This document shows, piece by piece, positions 10,993-22,628 of a stretch of 64,000 bases of DNA. The notes under the pieces are model-generated. The model was not told the DNA's origin, ran no database searches, and saw only the letters and a list, made by a program, of their open reading frames with translations. Both the position numbers and the translations under genes were made by a program. Origin of the DNA: Prunus persica (Eukaryota > Streptophyta > Magnoliopsida > Rosales > Rosaceae); contig NC_034012.1 in NCBI RefSeq assembly GCF_000346465.2, forward strand, positions 15,471,492 through 15,535,491, in the 5' to 3' direction. Numbering within the stretch: position 1 is the first letter of the stretch; the number at the start of each line of letters is the position of its first letter.

Positions 10993-11553
10993 TAGATCAA
11001 GCACTAGAACACTAAGCTTCTGTATTCCGAAAGGTTTGATTATCTTCATTGGCCATGAGTCTAAAACAGTTAAGTCCTTCCCCTCAAGCTACCGTGAAAA
11101 GTGATTAAACAAAACGAACTATAGAGAAGCACTGCTCTCTTTATTAAAAACAGGTCATCTATAATTACATGATGCAATCTCAAAACACATGAAGCACCTA
11201 CAACGCGAACCTTAATATGTACTGATCCTTAATGTGAATCTTTATGCATTTCAGTACAAGTACCCCTTTACGACTTAGCAACAGTCAATCCGCAATGTTA
11301 TTAAAAATAATAGTATCTCTAAAGAAACCATAAACTCACATGCATAATAAGTTTAAATAGCTAAATAGTCAAAATGGTAGAATTTATTCAATAAAAAATA
11401 AAACTGTCAACCAAATTGACATCCTTAAATGCAAATCCCTTAATCCAGAAAAACAGCAAAATAAACAAACCAAACAAACTAGTAAAAATATCATAATGGG
11501 AACAAGACTCCCACTAGATTGTAGCATCAAAGCTAGGAAAAAGTCCCATGCTC

Positions 11554-14506
11554 TCAACATTTCTCAGAAAAAGCTTCCGAAGGCAAAAACTTTGTGAACG
11601 GATCTGCAATCATATCTTGAGTTCTAATATGATCAAATCTGACTAGTTTGTCCGCTACCTTCTCCCTCACTATTAAATACTTTCTGTCAATATGCTGAAG
11701 TTCAAATGACATCTTCTTGTTCATGCAGTGAAAAACAATCGCAGTGTTGTCATTATATATCTGTATTGGTCTATAAATCGAGTTCACCACCTTAATATCT
11801 TTAGTAAAATTCCTTAGCCATACTGCATGAGAAGTGGCTTCATAGCAAGCTATGTATTCTGAAAACATGGTTGAACTCGAAACATGCGTATGTAAATCAA
11901 CATATAAGCCTTTGTTCTATGTAGGTCCCTCAAAACCTTCTTTCCAACTATCCAATGTTGCATTCCCGGATTTGACTGAAATCTCCCCATCTAGCTAATG
12001 CACAAGGCTAGGTCTAGCCTTGTACACACTTGTGCATAAATAATGCTTCCAACTAGAGAAGCGTATGGCTTGTTCCTCATCTCATCTTCTTCTTCTTTAT
12101 TCTTGGGGCAATGCTCCTTCTTTAAATCTCCTTTAGCTAATGAAACTTTCTGTCCAGAACACATACACATGTCAAAACACTTGAGTACCTTATCAATGTA
12201 TGTCTTCTGTGATAGGCCTAGAAGGCCTCAAGCCCGGTCTCTCTGAATCTCAATGCCCAACACAAGAGCAGCTTCTCCCAAATCCTTCATCTCAAAATTA
12301 TTTGAAAGTAGTTCCTTGGTGTCTTTCACTAAATTGTGGTCATTTGTAGCCAAAAGTATGTCGTCGATATACAGCACCAGAAAAATAAATCGACTCCCAC
12401 ATTTCTTTAGATAAAGGCACTGGTTAGCTATGTTCTCTTCAAAACCATAATAGGAAATAGTTTGGTGGAATTTGAAATACCACCTCCTGCTTGCTTGCTT
12501 CAGTCCATAAATTTCCTTGCCAAGTTTGCAAACTATATGCTTTTTGTCCTTCACCAAATTGTGGTCATTTGAAGCCAAAAGTATGTCGTCGACATACAGC
12601 ACCAGAAAAATAAATTGACTCCCACATTTCTTCAAATTAATGCACTGGTCAGCTATGTTCTCTTCAAAACCATAAGAGGAAATAGTTTGGTGAAATTTGA
12701 AATACCACCTTCTGCTTGCTTGCTTCAGTCCATAAATTGCCTTGCCAAGGTTGCAAACCATATGCTCATTTCCTCCTTTGCAAACTCTTCAAGTTGCCTT
12801 ATAAAATTTTCCTCTTCAAGTTCTCCAGTCATGGAAGTAGTTTTTAGATCCATTTGATGTAAAAGTAGGTCATAATGGCCCACCAAAACCATAATGACGT
12901 GGAAAAATCTTTGGTGGAAATTGGAGAAAATGTCTCAGTATAATCAATTCCCCCCCTTTGGGTAAATCTTTTGGCTACCAATCTAGCCTTAAACCTTTCG
13001 ATTCTTTCATCCTTATCTTTCTTTTGTTTTGAATATCCAGTTCGAGCCTACCAATTTCTGGCTCTTGTGGGGTTTAACTAATTCCCATACTTGATTATTC
13101 TTCATGCTCTCAAGTTCTTTCAACATCGCTTCCCTCCATTTGTCTGCATTTTGACTTTCCATTGCTTTTCTAAAACTTGTTGGATCAGCCTCATCTCCAT
13201 TGTCAAATCTGCTTCTTTAAAGTACACATAATCTGAATTTGTTGTGGATCTTCTTGATCTGTCAGCTCTCCTCAGTTGTACAGGTTCTTGTGGATCATCC
13301 AGCTCAGGATTCTCAACAACTTGTTCTTGTGGTTCAACTGGTTCTTCAAATTGAGGATTTTCCAATACAGTTTTACTTAAAGGAATCAAGGGTGTAACAT
13401 CTTGTTTAGCATTCTCAATCACAGCTACATCACCTTTTTCTTCAAAATAAAATCTTTATTCCCAGTGGCATTCTCCTCATGCTCTATAAACTTTGCACAA
13501 CCAGTCTCAACAATTCGGGTACCATATTTTGGACAATAAAATCTGAAACCCTTTGACCTTGCGAGATAACCTATAAAATGACATCTTATCGTTTTAGGAT
13601 CAAGCTTCTACTCTCGAGGGTTATAGATTCTAGCTTCAGCCTTGCAACCCCATACATGAAGATATCTTAGGCTAGGTTTTCTGGTAGTCCAAATTTTAAA
13701 AGGTGTCTTAGGTACGCAGTTACTAGGCACTCTATAGTTTGTTGTTTTTTATCGCCTCTCTTAAAATTGTAGGCAAATCAGTTCTAGAAATCTTGCTAAG
13801 GACCATGTCCTTCAAGGTTCGATCCTTTTTCTCAGCCACACCATTCTGTTGCAAAATTCATGGTGTTGTGTACTGAGTAACTATTCTATTATCTTGTAGG
13901 TACCTAGCAAAAAGTCCAGCATGTCGTCCTCCTTCATCAAAATGTCTTTAATCCTTTTCTTAAGCTGCCTTTCTACTTCAGTTTGGAAAATCTTAAACAT
14001 TTCAAAGCTTCAGACTTTTTTATGCTATGAGATACAGATAACCAAAACGAGAATGGTCATCTATAAAGGTGATGAAAAAGCGATTTCCATGAATTGTTTG
14101 ATGAGGGAAAGGTCCACAAAAAACTATGTGGATGAACTCTAAAAGTATCACTATCGCGAGTTGCACCTTTCTTCTTAGTCTTAGTGAGTTTTCCTTTGAC
14201 ACACATAATACAAATTTCATCATCACCGAAAAATAGTGATGGCAAGATTTGTTCCTTAACTAGAATTTTCATTCTTTCTTTTGAAATGTGCCTTAAATGC
14301 CTATGCCATTCAAACTTTACTATCTTTATTGTAATTGAGACAACATAATCCATCTTTATTATCTTTGAATTTTGAGATACAAACACATCTTTATTGAAAC
14401 CAAAATAAAACCAAGTCTTAATAATCTTGAAACAAAAATTGAATTTCTCTTTATTTAGGGTACTGAAAACTACATCATCCAACTCTAAAAGAAATCCTGA
14501 ATTCAA
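11554..14506 (-). pseudogene. Copia pol remnant (integrase, reverse transcriptase, RNase H), broken, with an internal RT duplication
   Basis: From 14506 the minus strand encodes a GAG-pre-integrase-like region (WHRHLRHISKERM, then CIMCVKGKLTK zinc-finger-like residues) and the integrase start (FFITFIDDHSRF). The integrase core continues around 13.85 kb (QNGVAEKKDRT) and 13.55 kb with stops and frame changes. 13422-13120 is the acidic linker (EPQEQVVENPELDDPQEP). 12761-12228 is reverse transcriptase with two YxDD motifs (LVLYVDDILLA and LVLYIDDILLA), because a 75-codon stretch is repeated in frame. 11868-11554 is RNase H (EYIACYEATSHAVWLR, DMIADPFTKFLP). The polyprotein cannot be expressed intact. 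Confidence 0.9.
12318..12763 (-). repeat. Tandem in-frame duplication of 225 bp within reverse transcriptase
   Basis: The motif ACCAGAAAAATAAAT occurs at 12376 and again at 12601, 225 bp apart, and both surrounding blocks align over their whole length with scattered substitutions. The unit encodes GLKQASRRWYFKFHQTIS through the YxDD motif to HNLVKD. Confidence 0.9.
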
Positions 14507-15589
14507 CTTAAAAAATAACTACTCCAATAATATTTAAGGAAAACAACAGGTAGCTATCTAATCCTCCTTGTCACAACTTGCTGCCATGAAAGTGTTGTTC
14601 TCTCTAGCAGGGAATGGGTCAAGTACCACTATCTCTCTATTAGTGGCGGCATCTAAATTCTCAACATGTGATTCAGGTTGGGGTTTAGGTTTCACAGATT
14701 TCACTAGGAGATTCTTGTATCGAAGTAGCTTATTGATATTTCTTCCTCTCCTATAAGCGCATACACTAAGATTTATAGAGGTCCTAAGACTTTTGAGACT
14801 GTCCTTTGTAGTCGTGTATATCCTTATGGGCCCTCCATATGGTTAACAATTTCGCTGCGCCTTAACCCTTTTTCGCTCCAGCTCATCTTCGTGCCACTTC
14901 TTAATTAACTCCACTGTATTCTTTACTAGAATGCCATTCATGACAAGTTGGCATGAGTGATACCTATTGAATGCCAGATTTTTTTTTTTTTTCACCTAAG
15001 CTCTAGGAGTTATACTACAAGACACATAAGTGAAAAGGCTAACGTGAATTAAATATAGCCATGAGTGAGATCATAAACGATCTCATTCATTCCGACAATA
15101 ACTTTAAAACCAAACGTCCATAAATTAAAGTTTGATCTAATGAATCTTTCAATTTGCGTGAAATTGATTGAGGGAGTGTTTAAAGCTGTAAGGATTTGCA
15201 AACAAAAGCATATTACTTTCCTAGAAATCGATTCTCAATTTGTTAAGAGAAAACAGTTTAACTTTATTCACAGAACTAACAAATAATATATGCAAGCGTC
15301 CTTAATTAAGTATCACACCTTTGTGGCAAGAGATTACTTATAGCTTACACAAATTACATATTATCTTGTGCCATCACAAATAAATTACATGACAGATTCT
15401 ATTTGTTAAAGAAACTTATCAAGCAATTTAGGTATGATGTAATTTTCGATTATTTCTTTAGGGTTTGAGTATTTAGGTTTGGTTTTGTTATGAAAAGTTT
15501 GTTGATTCCCATAACAAAGACAAACATATATCTGACTCAGAAAAATAACCAAACAAAACACAGTTCAACAAGGAAAACCCTAAAATTGC

Positions 15590-15665
15590 AGTGAATAGTG
15601 TTTCGGCCGTGAACAGTGTTTTAGATGTGAACAGTGTTTCGGCAGCGAACAATGTTTTAGGGGTT
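15590..15665. repeat. Short tandem repeat in the copia leader
   Basis: About three to four copies of a unit of about 20 bp resembling GTGAACAGTGTTTCGGC lie between the 5' LTR and pol. Confidence 0.65.
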
Positions 15666-15984
15666 CTTAGTGTCCGTTTTTGACACAAAATACCTTTCTG
15701 CATAGGGAAAGACCTAATTAACACAACTCACAAAGAAGTTGTGACATATGGCCATTTTTAGGGTTTTAAGGTGATCTGCTAGGTCAAAAACGTGTTTAAA
15801 GTTTTTGAAAATATGAAAACCAAATCAAAACATGCTTTTCCATATTCTTGATATTTTCATAAACATATTTAAACCATCTTCAAAAATTAAACATAACCAA
15901 AAGAACTGAGCATGGCATAAACTGATATGAAATCATGGTAGACATGCTTGAACAACGATTACAGATAAGTGCGAACAACCTTAA

Positions 15985-15996
15985 GCTCTGATACCA
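15985..15996 (-). promoter_or_regulatory. Primer-binding site (tRNA-Met type)
   Basis: Minus strand TGGTATCAGAGC, two bases from the LTR edge. It matches the site used by most plant copia elements, complementary to the 3' end of initiator tRNA-Met. Confidence 0.9.
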
Positions 15997-15998
15997 AC

Positions 15999-16488
15999 TG
16001 TGAGATTTATTTAATACACAAACTGGATCTTTCACACAAACTGTAACACGTATAAAGACATGAAGACATACCTGGAGCCATCTTCCTTGAGTACACAGCT
16101 TCTGAACTCATCTAATCCGTAGCAGCAGCAATCCTAGCAAGAACAGGAACAACTCAAGACTTCTGCTCTCTCTCAGAATCTATTTCAGCTATCTCTTTAT
16201 GATGACAATAGGTTTAGAGAAAGTGTCTGATGAGAGCAGGGCCTTTAGCTTATATAGGGCTAGGTCAAGTCGTCTCTACTCATCACTGAGGGCCGACTTG
16301 ACTTATCTTCCAAGCCCACTTAATCGGGCCACGCATAAATGGAAATAAAATAGGACCCCTTAATAGGCCTCAAAACCCTTCCTTATTTCACTAGGTTTTG
16401 GGCCTCAAGGTACAACTTAATTTAAACTCTTATCAAATCTGATATAACTTAGTATCTAGTGCACCGATCTAAATAGGAAAACTTAACA
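15999..16488 (-). repeat. Copia 5' LTR
   Basis: Plus strand TGTGAGATTT to CTTAACA. It pairs with 10494-10983 at the same length and is followed by target duplication GTTAA. Confidence 0.93.
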
Positions 16489-16493
16489 GTTAA

Positions 16494-18285
16494 TACTACA
16501 TTGTTTTGTGTCATTGTGAAATTGAGAAATAAAGTTCATGTTATTATTTTGCAGGAATTCTAAGTGCTATGATATGGCAAAAAAGTATGTGAACAAACAA
16601 AAGAAACATAGAAAAGGTCTGATGCTGCTACTTCACATGGCCAGGTTTTGCTGCTGCTTCGTCTTCCTCATTTACCTAAAAGAAAGGGTCTATATCTCTA
16701 GCATTTGCATCCAAATGTCCCTTGCCATGCCATGCCCTACCCTGCCCTTCTGTACTAGCTAGCACTACAGCCCCTGTTGTACGTGGTCCCCTGATTTGGT
16801 TCCTTTGAGCCATGCGATGCTTTCAGCTTCCTAGATCCAACTCCAATGACTATTTTTTATTAAGTCATAATTTACTGCCTATAATTAGGACCTGCGGTTT
16901 GAAATTTTTAATTTGGAACAATTCATGTACTGTTAAAACATAAATGGTGCAAAGCCAATGCCGAGAATAGAAAAAATAAGCAATATGATCATACGGCGGT
17001 TAACACCCATGTAGATATGCACTGATCATCAAGCTTGAGCAGTAAGGCCTTTCGTCTTGTGCTTGGTAGGTTTGCTTTTCCTCGTCCATTAGATGTTTTC
17101 CAATTCTGAGGTGATATGATACTCTTCCTCTTGGCATTATTCTCATGGCTGTGAAATTTCAGTTTGCAATGAATGACTATATCAATCTAAAAGATTATTT
17201 TTGTGTAGAAATTGAATGAAAGTAAATTGTACTGCATACCTCTGTGGTGTCTATGTTCTGGAGTTAATGTTGTTGATCAATGATCAGCCTCTTTCATAAT
17301 TCTTTCATTGATTAATATTGTTGTTCTCTCATTGTTCCGGAGTTAACTTGATTGAGTTTTGATGCACTGCTTGAAATTTTGGACACCATCTGAGTTATAA
17401 GTTATGAATGAAGCACAGACGAAAAACAATGAACTCTATTTTTATAAGAAACTTAGTCTGCTTTGAGTCTTTTCTTGATACATAAGTAGGAGATTTTAAA
17501 TTGGGCTTGTTTGTACTTTTGCGCATCTGCATATATAGCACTAAAAGGAAAGTGATGGTTCCAATAGAGCATATCAAAGATCTACCTCATTAGTACCAAT
17601 TTGTCTTTTGTATTACTCTGTATATACATATTTATATATGTACATATTGTTATTGCTTTATTTTGTTTCTGTTGTAGAGGAAGATGATGGATGAATTTGA
17701 GAAGGTGAAGCAACAATTGGTAGAGTACGAGATCATGTCATGGCCCATATCCCACAAGCTTGGTCTCTAGCAATTTGAAACCCTAACTCTTAAGTCTTGA
17801 GATAATTGGCTCTCTTTTTTTTCATAACAGTTGGACCAAGATTATTGTTGGCTTCTAGAAGATTGTTGTCATTGTGAACCTTCATCAATTTGGGGTGGGA
17901 CAACATTCCATTCAGTTGTAAGAAGTGTACTGCAGTTATAAGGAAAAAAAACATGTAATTAAGCAACTATTTGTGTGTCAGACAGACCATGTAATTATTT
18001 AGTCCTCATGGAATGAAATTGAGTTCAATTTACTTGAGAAATTTCAGTCTTGAATATGTTGTTTTTATATATTTGCAAGTGTATGCAATGAAAAAATACT
18101 TTTATTTATATTATACATTGAAGAGAGCACATTATATACATTATGTGTATATATAGCTCATTCTTCTTTATATTATGTGTATATATAGCTCATTCTTCTT
18201 GCCTTTGTATAGGGATGGCAATAGGTTGAATAGGGGGTGGGTATGCCATTCCCATCCCTCTATCCCCGCAAAGCTTTTTTCCCCC
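16494..18285. other. Non-coding interior of the 9-21 kb block; one exon-like piece
   Basis: Mostly AT-rich with no domain recognised. A piece at 17679-17770 after a TTGTAG acceptor-like site reads RKMMDEFEKVKQQLVEYE then MSWPISHKLGL and a stop. It could be the last exon of an unknown gene captured by the surrounding element; I cannot identify it. Confidence 0.35.
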
Positions 18286-18289
18286 ATCC

Positions 18290-18760
18290 CTACATTCATA
18301 CCAGCAATACAGACTTGAAAAAAAAAAAGATATACGAGGGCAATGCAGTAGCAATACACAAGCAATAAAGGGCTATACAATGGCAATACACAAACTCCAT
18401 ACTACCCTTATAAATTTATTCCAACATAGACTTGAAAAAAAAATATATACGGGGGCAATATAGTGGCAATACACAAGCAATAAAAGGCTATACAATGGCA
18501 ATACACAAACTTCATACTCCCCTTATAAATTATTCCAAGACTTAAAAAAAAAGATATACGGAGGCAATACACAAGCAATAAAAGGCTATACAATGGCAAT
18601 ACAGTAGCAATACACAAGCAATAAAAGGCTATACAATGGCAATACACAAACTTCATACTCCCCCTATAAATTTATTTCAACATACTTTAAAAAAAAGATA
18701 TACAGGGGCAATACACAAGCAATAAGTAGCTATACATGTGCAATACATATCAGTCATGGC
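18290..18760. repeat. Minisatellite-like tandem repeat, about 110-130 bp unit
   Basis: Four imperfect units. Each contains GACTTGAAAAAAAAA, GATATACGGGGGCAATAC, CACAAGCAATAAAAGGCTATACAATGG and CTTCATACTCCCCTTATAAA. The inner GGCAATACACAAGCAATA motif is further repeated within units. The array is AT-rich and non-coding. Confidence 0.85.
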
Positions 18761-20489
18761 ATTTGCCAATTAAATCATTAATTTGGTTACATTTGTATTT
18801 TTTTCTTCTTTGCAAGGGGGACGATAAAACCATGGAAACTATAGATTGACAAATTTCCTTCTAACTTGACTTTCATAAATTGATGAACTAACAATGTTAT
18901 CTCATTACATCTTAAGATATACATAAGAAAGTGGCAAAAAATAAAAAATTTACATCTCCTGTTGGTCTGGAATTTTAACACAATTTATATCTATAAGAAA
19001 AATTCCAAGACATGTCCTCTTAGACCCGAATTCAAGCTAAAAGTTAGCAATTTCCTCCCCAAAAGAACCCCACCACTTGAAACAAGACAATCTTCCATAT
19101 GTATAAAATGGATCAAAAATGCATATTAGAAGCAAATCATTCAATCACAGTGGAAACAAAAACATAACATTCAATTACAACTGAAACCAATTTCAAAACA
19201 AAAACCAATACCGAAATTCATATAGATTGTTGGCTTTTCTAAATGACCCAATTCTTCATATGGCAAACTTTCACAAGACAGTACCATTGCAAAATTAAAG
19301 TTCATATTCATGCACACAATTTCATACTACTCAATTGCAATTCGAAAGTAATAAACATGGGTGAAGTGAATGTGTGTCTTGGCATGCAAACAAAAATACA
19401 AATCAGGAAATCATCAATAGTGCATTTGGCATTGTTCAAACAGTTAAAGAAGCACAGTATCAGAGAAGAAGAAGAGCAAGACAATGGAACTAGATAAATG
19501 CAAGAGTTATCAACAAACCTTCAAGTTTTCCAAGAACCCTTTTCACAACACCAACACAACCTTGAGGATTGTAGACTGCACCAAAACAATAGAGAAAATA
19601 AAGATCCAACATATGCCAACTTTACAGTATCAAAAGTATGTTAAAATATTGGCATTCTCATAAAACTTACAAACTCTCCAATCACATTCAAAAGAAGTAA
19701 ACAATGAGAATCTTGCATTTGTTGCTGGTCTATTGGTTTCAAAGGTTAAAACCCACATTACTGTTATTTCAGAGAGCCTCTATGAGTTTTATATGTATTC
19801 TTACAGGTTGCTCAGAAAAGCCAGAATTCCTAATTTGATATATCACCTAAGTGATTTCACAGACAAATCACAATCACAAAAGAGTGAATACACCACTTTC
19901 AAGGAGGTCTGCAAGTCCAAGCCTTAATCACAAACAATGTATGCATGATTTCAGAGACAAATCATAAGCACAAAACAGTGTATCCAAGTCCAAGAGCTTG
20001 ACAACCACAGGAAATAGTTGGTAAATTTCATTCAATCACAGAAACAACAAACAAACCACAGCAGAAACCCATTAATGTCTCATTCAAAATAGTGAAAGTA
20101 ATCACCCAATAATCTCAATCAATAACAGAAACCCAAAAAAAAAACAAAACAAAACCAATATTAGAACTCACCACAGTGAAGATCGAAGATGAAGGTGTTG
20201 TGGGTTTGTGATGGAAGTCGACGACGAAGGTGGAGAGTCACGATTATGGCTTCATTTTGGAGGCCGACAACAGAGGTGGCGAGTCACGCCTTGGCTAGGG
20301 TTCGATTCTGAATTTGGGGTTCAACCTTAAGGTTCAAATTAGCTCCTAGTTTGAAGATATAACTAAGTGAAAATTGAATTAAGCGAGATTCTACGGTGGA
20401 GATGGATTTTCTGTGAGGTTTGAAGAAGAGGAAGAGAAAGAGACTAGGGAGAAGAGGAAGAGGAAGAGGAAGAGCAACGACTGAGAAGA
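18761..20489. other. Non-coding, leading to the right inverted repeat
   Basis: No gene seen. Sequence is A-rich and CAA/ACA-rich to about 20.1 kb, then a purine-rich segment mirrors the CT-rich leader at the left side of the block. Confidence 0.4.
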
Positions 20490-20645
20490 AGAAAAAAAGT
20501 GACAGATGGGCAATAGACTGTCAATAGGGAGTTTTTATAGGGGGTATTTGTGATTAGATTTCAAAATGGGGATATTATTGAAAAACTTAATTGCGCCGGG
20601 ACAAAGCCGCCAATTTCCCTAAAATATTAGCTACGGATCTCCGTC
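20490..20645 (-). repeat. Inverted repeat, right copy (promoter-like)
   Basis: On the minus strand this reads TAATATTTTAGGGAAATTGG, then CGGCTTTGTCC, AATAATATCCCC, CCCTATAAAAACTCCC and TGTCACTTTTTTT. It aligns to 9412-9560 over its whole length. The CT-rich continuation (20401-20480 as GAAGAGGAAGAG on plus) and a GTCGACGACGAAGG block near 20216 parallel the left side. Confidence 0.7.
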
Positions 20646-21016
20646 GGCCACGGGGATTATGTGTAATTGTGTTTCAGCCACAATTGCACCGTGACTTATG
20701 TATTTGAGGCCACATGTGCATAAAAATCAAGAAAAAGAATAAGACAAACACTACCGAAGACTTAAAATCAAGAAAAAGGATTCTTAGTTATTTATGTTCC
20801 ACTTTGCTACTTCATCTAAGTCTAAGTCGTTTTGTCGTGATTGATCAACTGACTTTTCTTTTTGTCGAAAATTTGACCATTTATCAACCAATGATTAACT
20901 TGTAGATTAGTTCTTTATGTTGCTAGACTTCTTTTTTGGACATTATCCTCAGTCAGAGAGCCAAAACAGGACACATTGAAGTAGCTAAAACAGGCCCATG
21001 GTAGCTCAGTTTTGCT

Positions 21017-21026
21017 TTATAAAAAA
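21017..21026 (+). promoter_or_regulatory. TATA box of UGT85 copy 3
   Basis: TTTATAAAAA lies about 35-40 bp before the start codon at 21059, so any leader would be very short. Confidence 0.45.
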
Positions 21027-21058
21027 TCTGCATTTGCAATGCGCACACAAAAGCTTAG

Positions 21059-22628
21059 ATGGATTCCACAGAAGTAGCTACTAAGACACATGCTGTTTGC
21101 ATTCCATTCCCTGCTCAAAGCCATATAAAGGCAATGCTTAAATTTGCAAAGCTCCTCCACCATAGAGGTTTTCATATAACCTTTGTTAACACAGAGTTCA
21201 ATCACAAGCGCTTTCTTAAAACTCTAGGATCCAATTCCCTAGACGGCTTGCCTGATTTTCAATTTTAAGCCATCCCGGATAGCCTTCCAGATTCAAATGA
21301 AGACACCACACAAGATGTCACTTTGCTTTGTGAGTCCGTCAGAAAAAATTTATTGGCTCCCTTTCATACCCTCCTTGCAAAACTCAACAATGATGCCATA
21401 GAAACATCTACCAATCCTCCAGTGACTTGCATAGTTTCAGATGGTTTCTTGTCCACGTTCACAATCACAGCTGCTGAAGAAATTGGAGCCCCTATAGTGA
21501 TGTTCTACACTGTAGCTGCCTGCAGCTTCATGGGATGTAAACAATTTTGCGCCGTGGTCGAAAAAGGACTTGCTCCACTCAAAGGTGAAATATATAACTA
21601 TTAATTGAAGCTATTGTTGTTTAACTTATGGTTAACTCTTAACTGCTTGTTGCAAATGAAACGTTTCTTCAATTGAATTTCATTTGTACTATTGCAGATG
21701 AGAGCTGTTTAACAAATGGCTATCTGGACACCGTAATAGATTGGATCCCAGGATGAGAGACATCCGTTTAAGGGATCTTCCGACCTTTGTGCGAACCACA
21801 AATCCGGATGACATCGTATTTAACTTCATCCTGGAAGCAACCGATAGAGCTCATGAAGCTTCAGCAATCGTTATTCATACTTTTCAGACAGATGTTTTGG
21901 ATGCTCTCTCATTTATGCTTCCCCATGTTTACTCCATTGGACCTCTTCAATTGCATCTCAATGAAATACCAGAACACCATTTGAAAATGGTGGGATACAG
22001 TCTATGGAAAGAAGAAACTGAATGCGTCGAGTGGCTAAACACGAAGACAACCAAACTCAGTTGTCTATGTGAATTTCGGCAGTATAGCAGTCATGAGTCA
22101 TGACACCAGAACAGCTTGTGGAGTTTGGGTGGGGACTTGCTAATAGCAAGCTTCCATTCTTTTGGGTAATTAGACCTGATCTTGTTATTGGAGAATCTGC
22201 TATTTTGCCGCCTGAGTTTGTGGCTGAAACTAAGGAAAGAAGTCTAATAGCTGGGTGGTGCCCACAAGAGCAAGTCCTTAACCACCCATCAGTCGGAGGA
22301 TTTTTAACGCACAGCGGTTGGAATTCAGCTGTTGAGAGCCTTACTGCAGGAGTTCCTATGCTCTGTTGGCCATTCTTCGCAGACCAGCAAATGGACTGTC
22401 GCTATACTTGCCACGAATGGGGCATTGGCATGGATATAAAGTAATGATGTGAAGAGGGATGCGGTAGAGAAGCTTGTCAAAGAGTTAATGGAGGGAGCGA
22501 AGGGTAAGAAGATGAAAAATAAGGTCATGGAGTGGGAGAAACTTGCAGAAGAAGCTACAGGTCCGCATGGTTCGTCATCCACAAACCTAGAGAATTTAGT
22601 GAACCAAGTGTTATTAAGAAAAAGATGA
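21059..22628 (+). pseudogene. UGT85-type UDP-glucosyltransferase pseudogene, copy 3 (full length, multiple lesions)
   Basis: This copy has start, intron and C-terminus. Exon 1 (21059-21584) begins [18 protein letters not shown] with the FPAQSHIK acceptor-side motif. The intron is 21585-21697 (GTGAAA to GCAG). Exon 2 carries the complete PSPG box, [20 protein letters not shown] onward through [14 protein letters not shown]. Lesions are: an in-frame TAA at 21266-21268 after LPDFQF; a one-base deletion at about 21752 (ATCCCAGGATGAG); a one-base insertion near 22047; a seven-base insertion near 22093 (repeated GAGTCAT); and a one-base insertion near 22437. The C-terminus ends NLENLVNQVLLRKR. Aligned with the 5-kb copy it has the same intron position and 3' flank, showing a segmental tandem duplication. 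It cannot make an enzyme. Confidence 0.92.

Larger units (their letters stand above)
10494..16488 (-). mobile_element. Complete Ty1/copia LTR retrotransposon, minus strand
   Basis: Two 490-bp LTRs (10494-10983 and 15999-16488) differ at about 30 positions by eye, so roughly 6% divergence. The flanks carry the same five bases, GTTAA, at 10489-10493 and 16489-16493. Inside the right LTR is a primer-binding site TGGTATCAGAGC (minus strand, 15985-15996), the common initiator-methionine tRNA type. Inside the left LTR is a polypurine tract GTGGGAGAA. The protein order on the minus strand is integrase (about 14.5-13.5 kb), reverse transcriptase (12.8-12.2 kb), RNase H (11.87-11.55 kb), the copia order. 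Many stops and frameshifts show it is dead. No gag ORF is recognised. Confidence 0.95.
9006..20720. mobile_element. Possible large degenerate DNA element (CACTA-like) with inverted internal ends, hosting a copia insertion
   Basis: At 9006 the sequence reads CACTATTAGAAAAGTCAC, which looks like a CACTA terminus, followed by GTGGCC/GGCCAC motifs. Near 20,640-20,720 the opposite end shows GGCCAC motifs in inverse order. Inside these, 9412-9560 and 20490-20645 are inverted copies of each other (about three quarters identical by eye). Together they suggest one element of about 5.7 kb, into which a 6-kb copia inserted. I found no matching CACTA motif at the right end and no transposase, so it may instead be two facing repeats. 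Confidence 0.35.

Noticed and set aside
18168..18656. Minus-strand ORFs with repeated LPLYSLLLLVYC-type residues.
   Set aside because: They are translations of the minisatellite and not protein-like.
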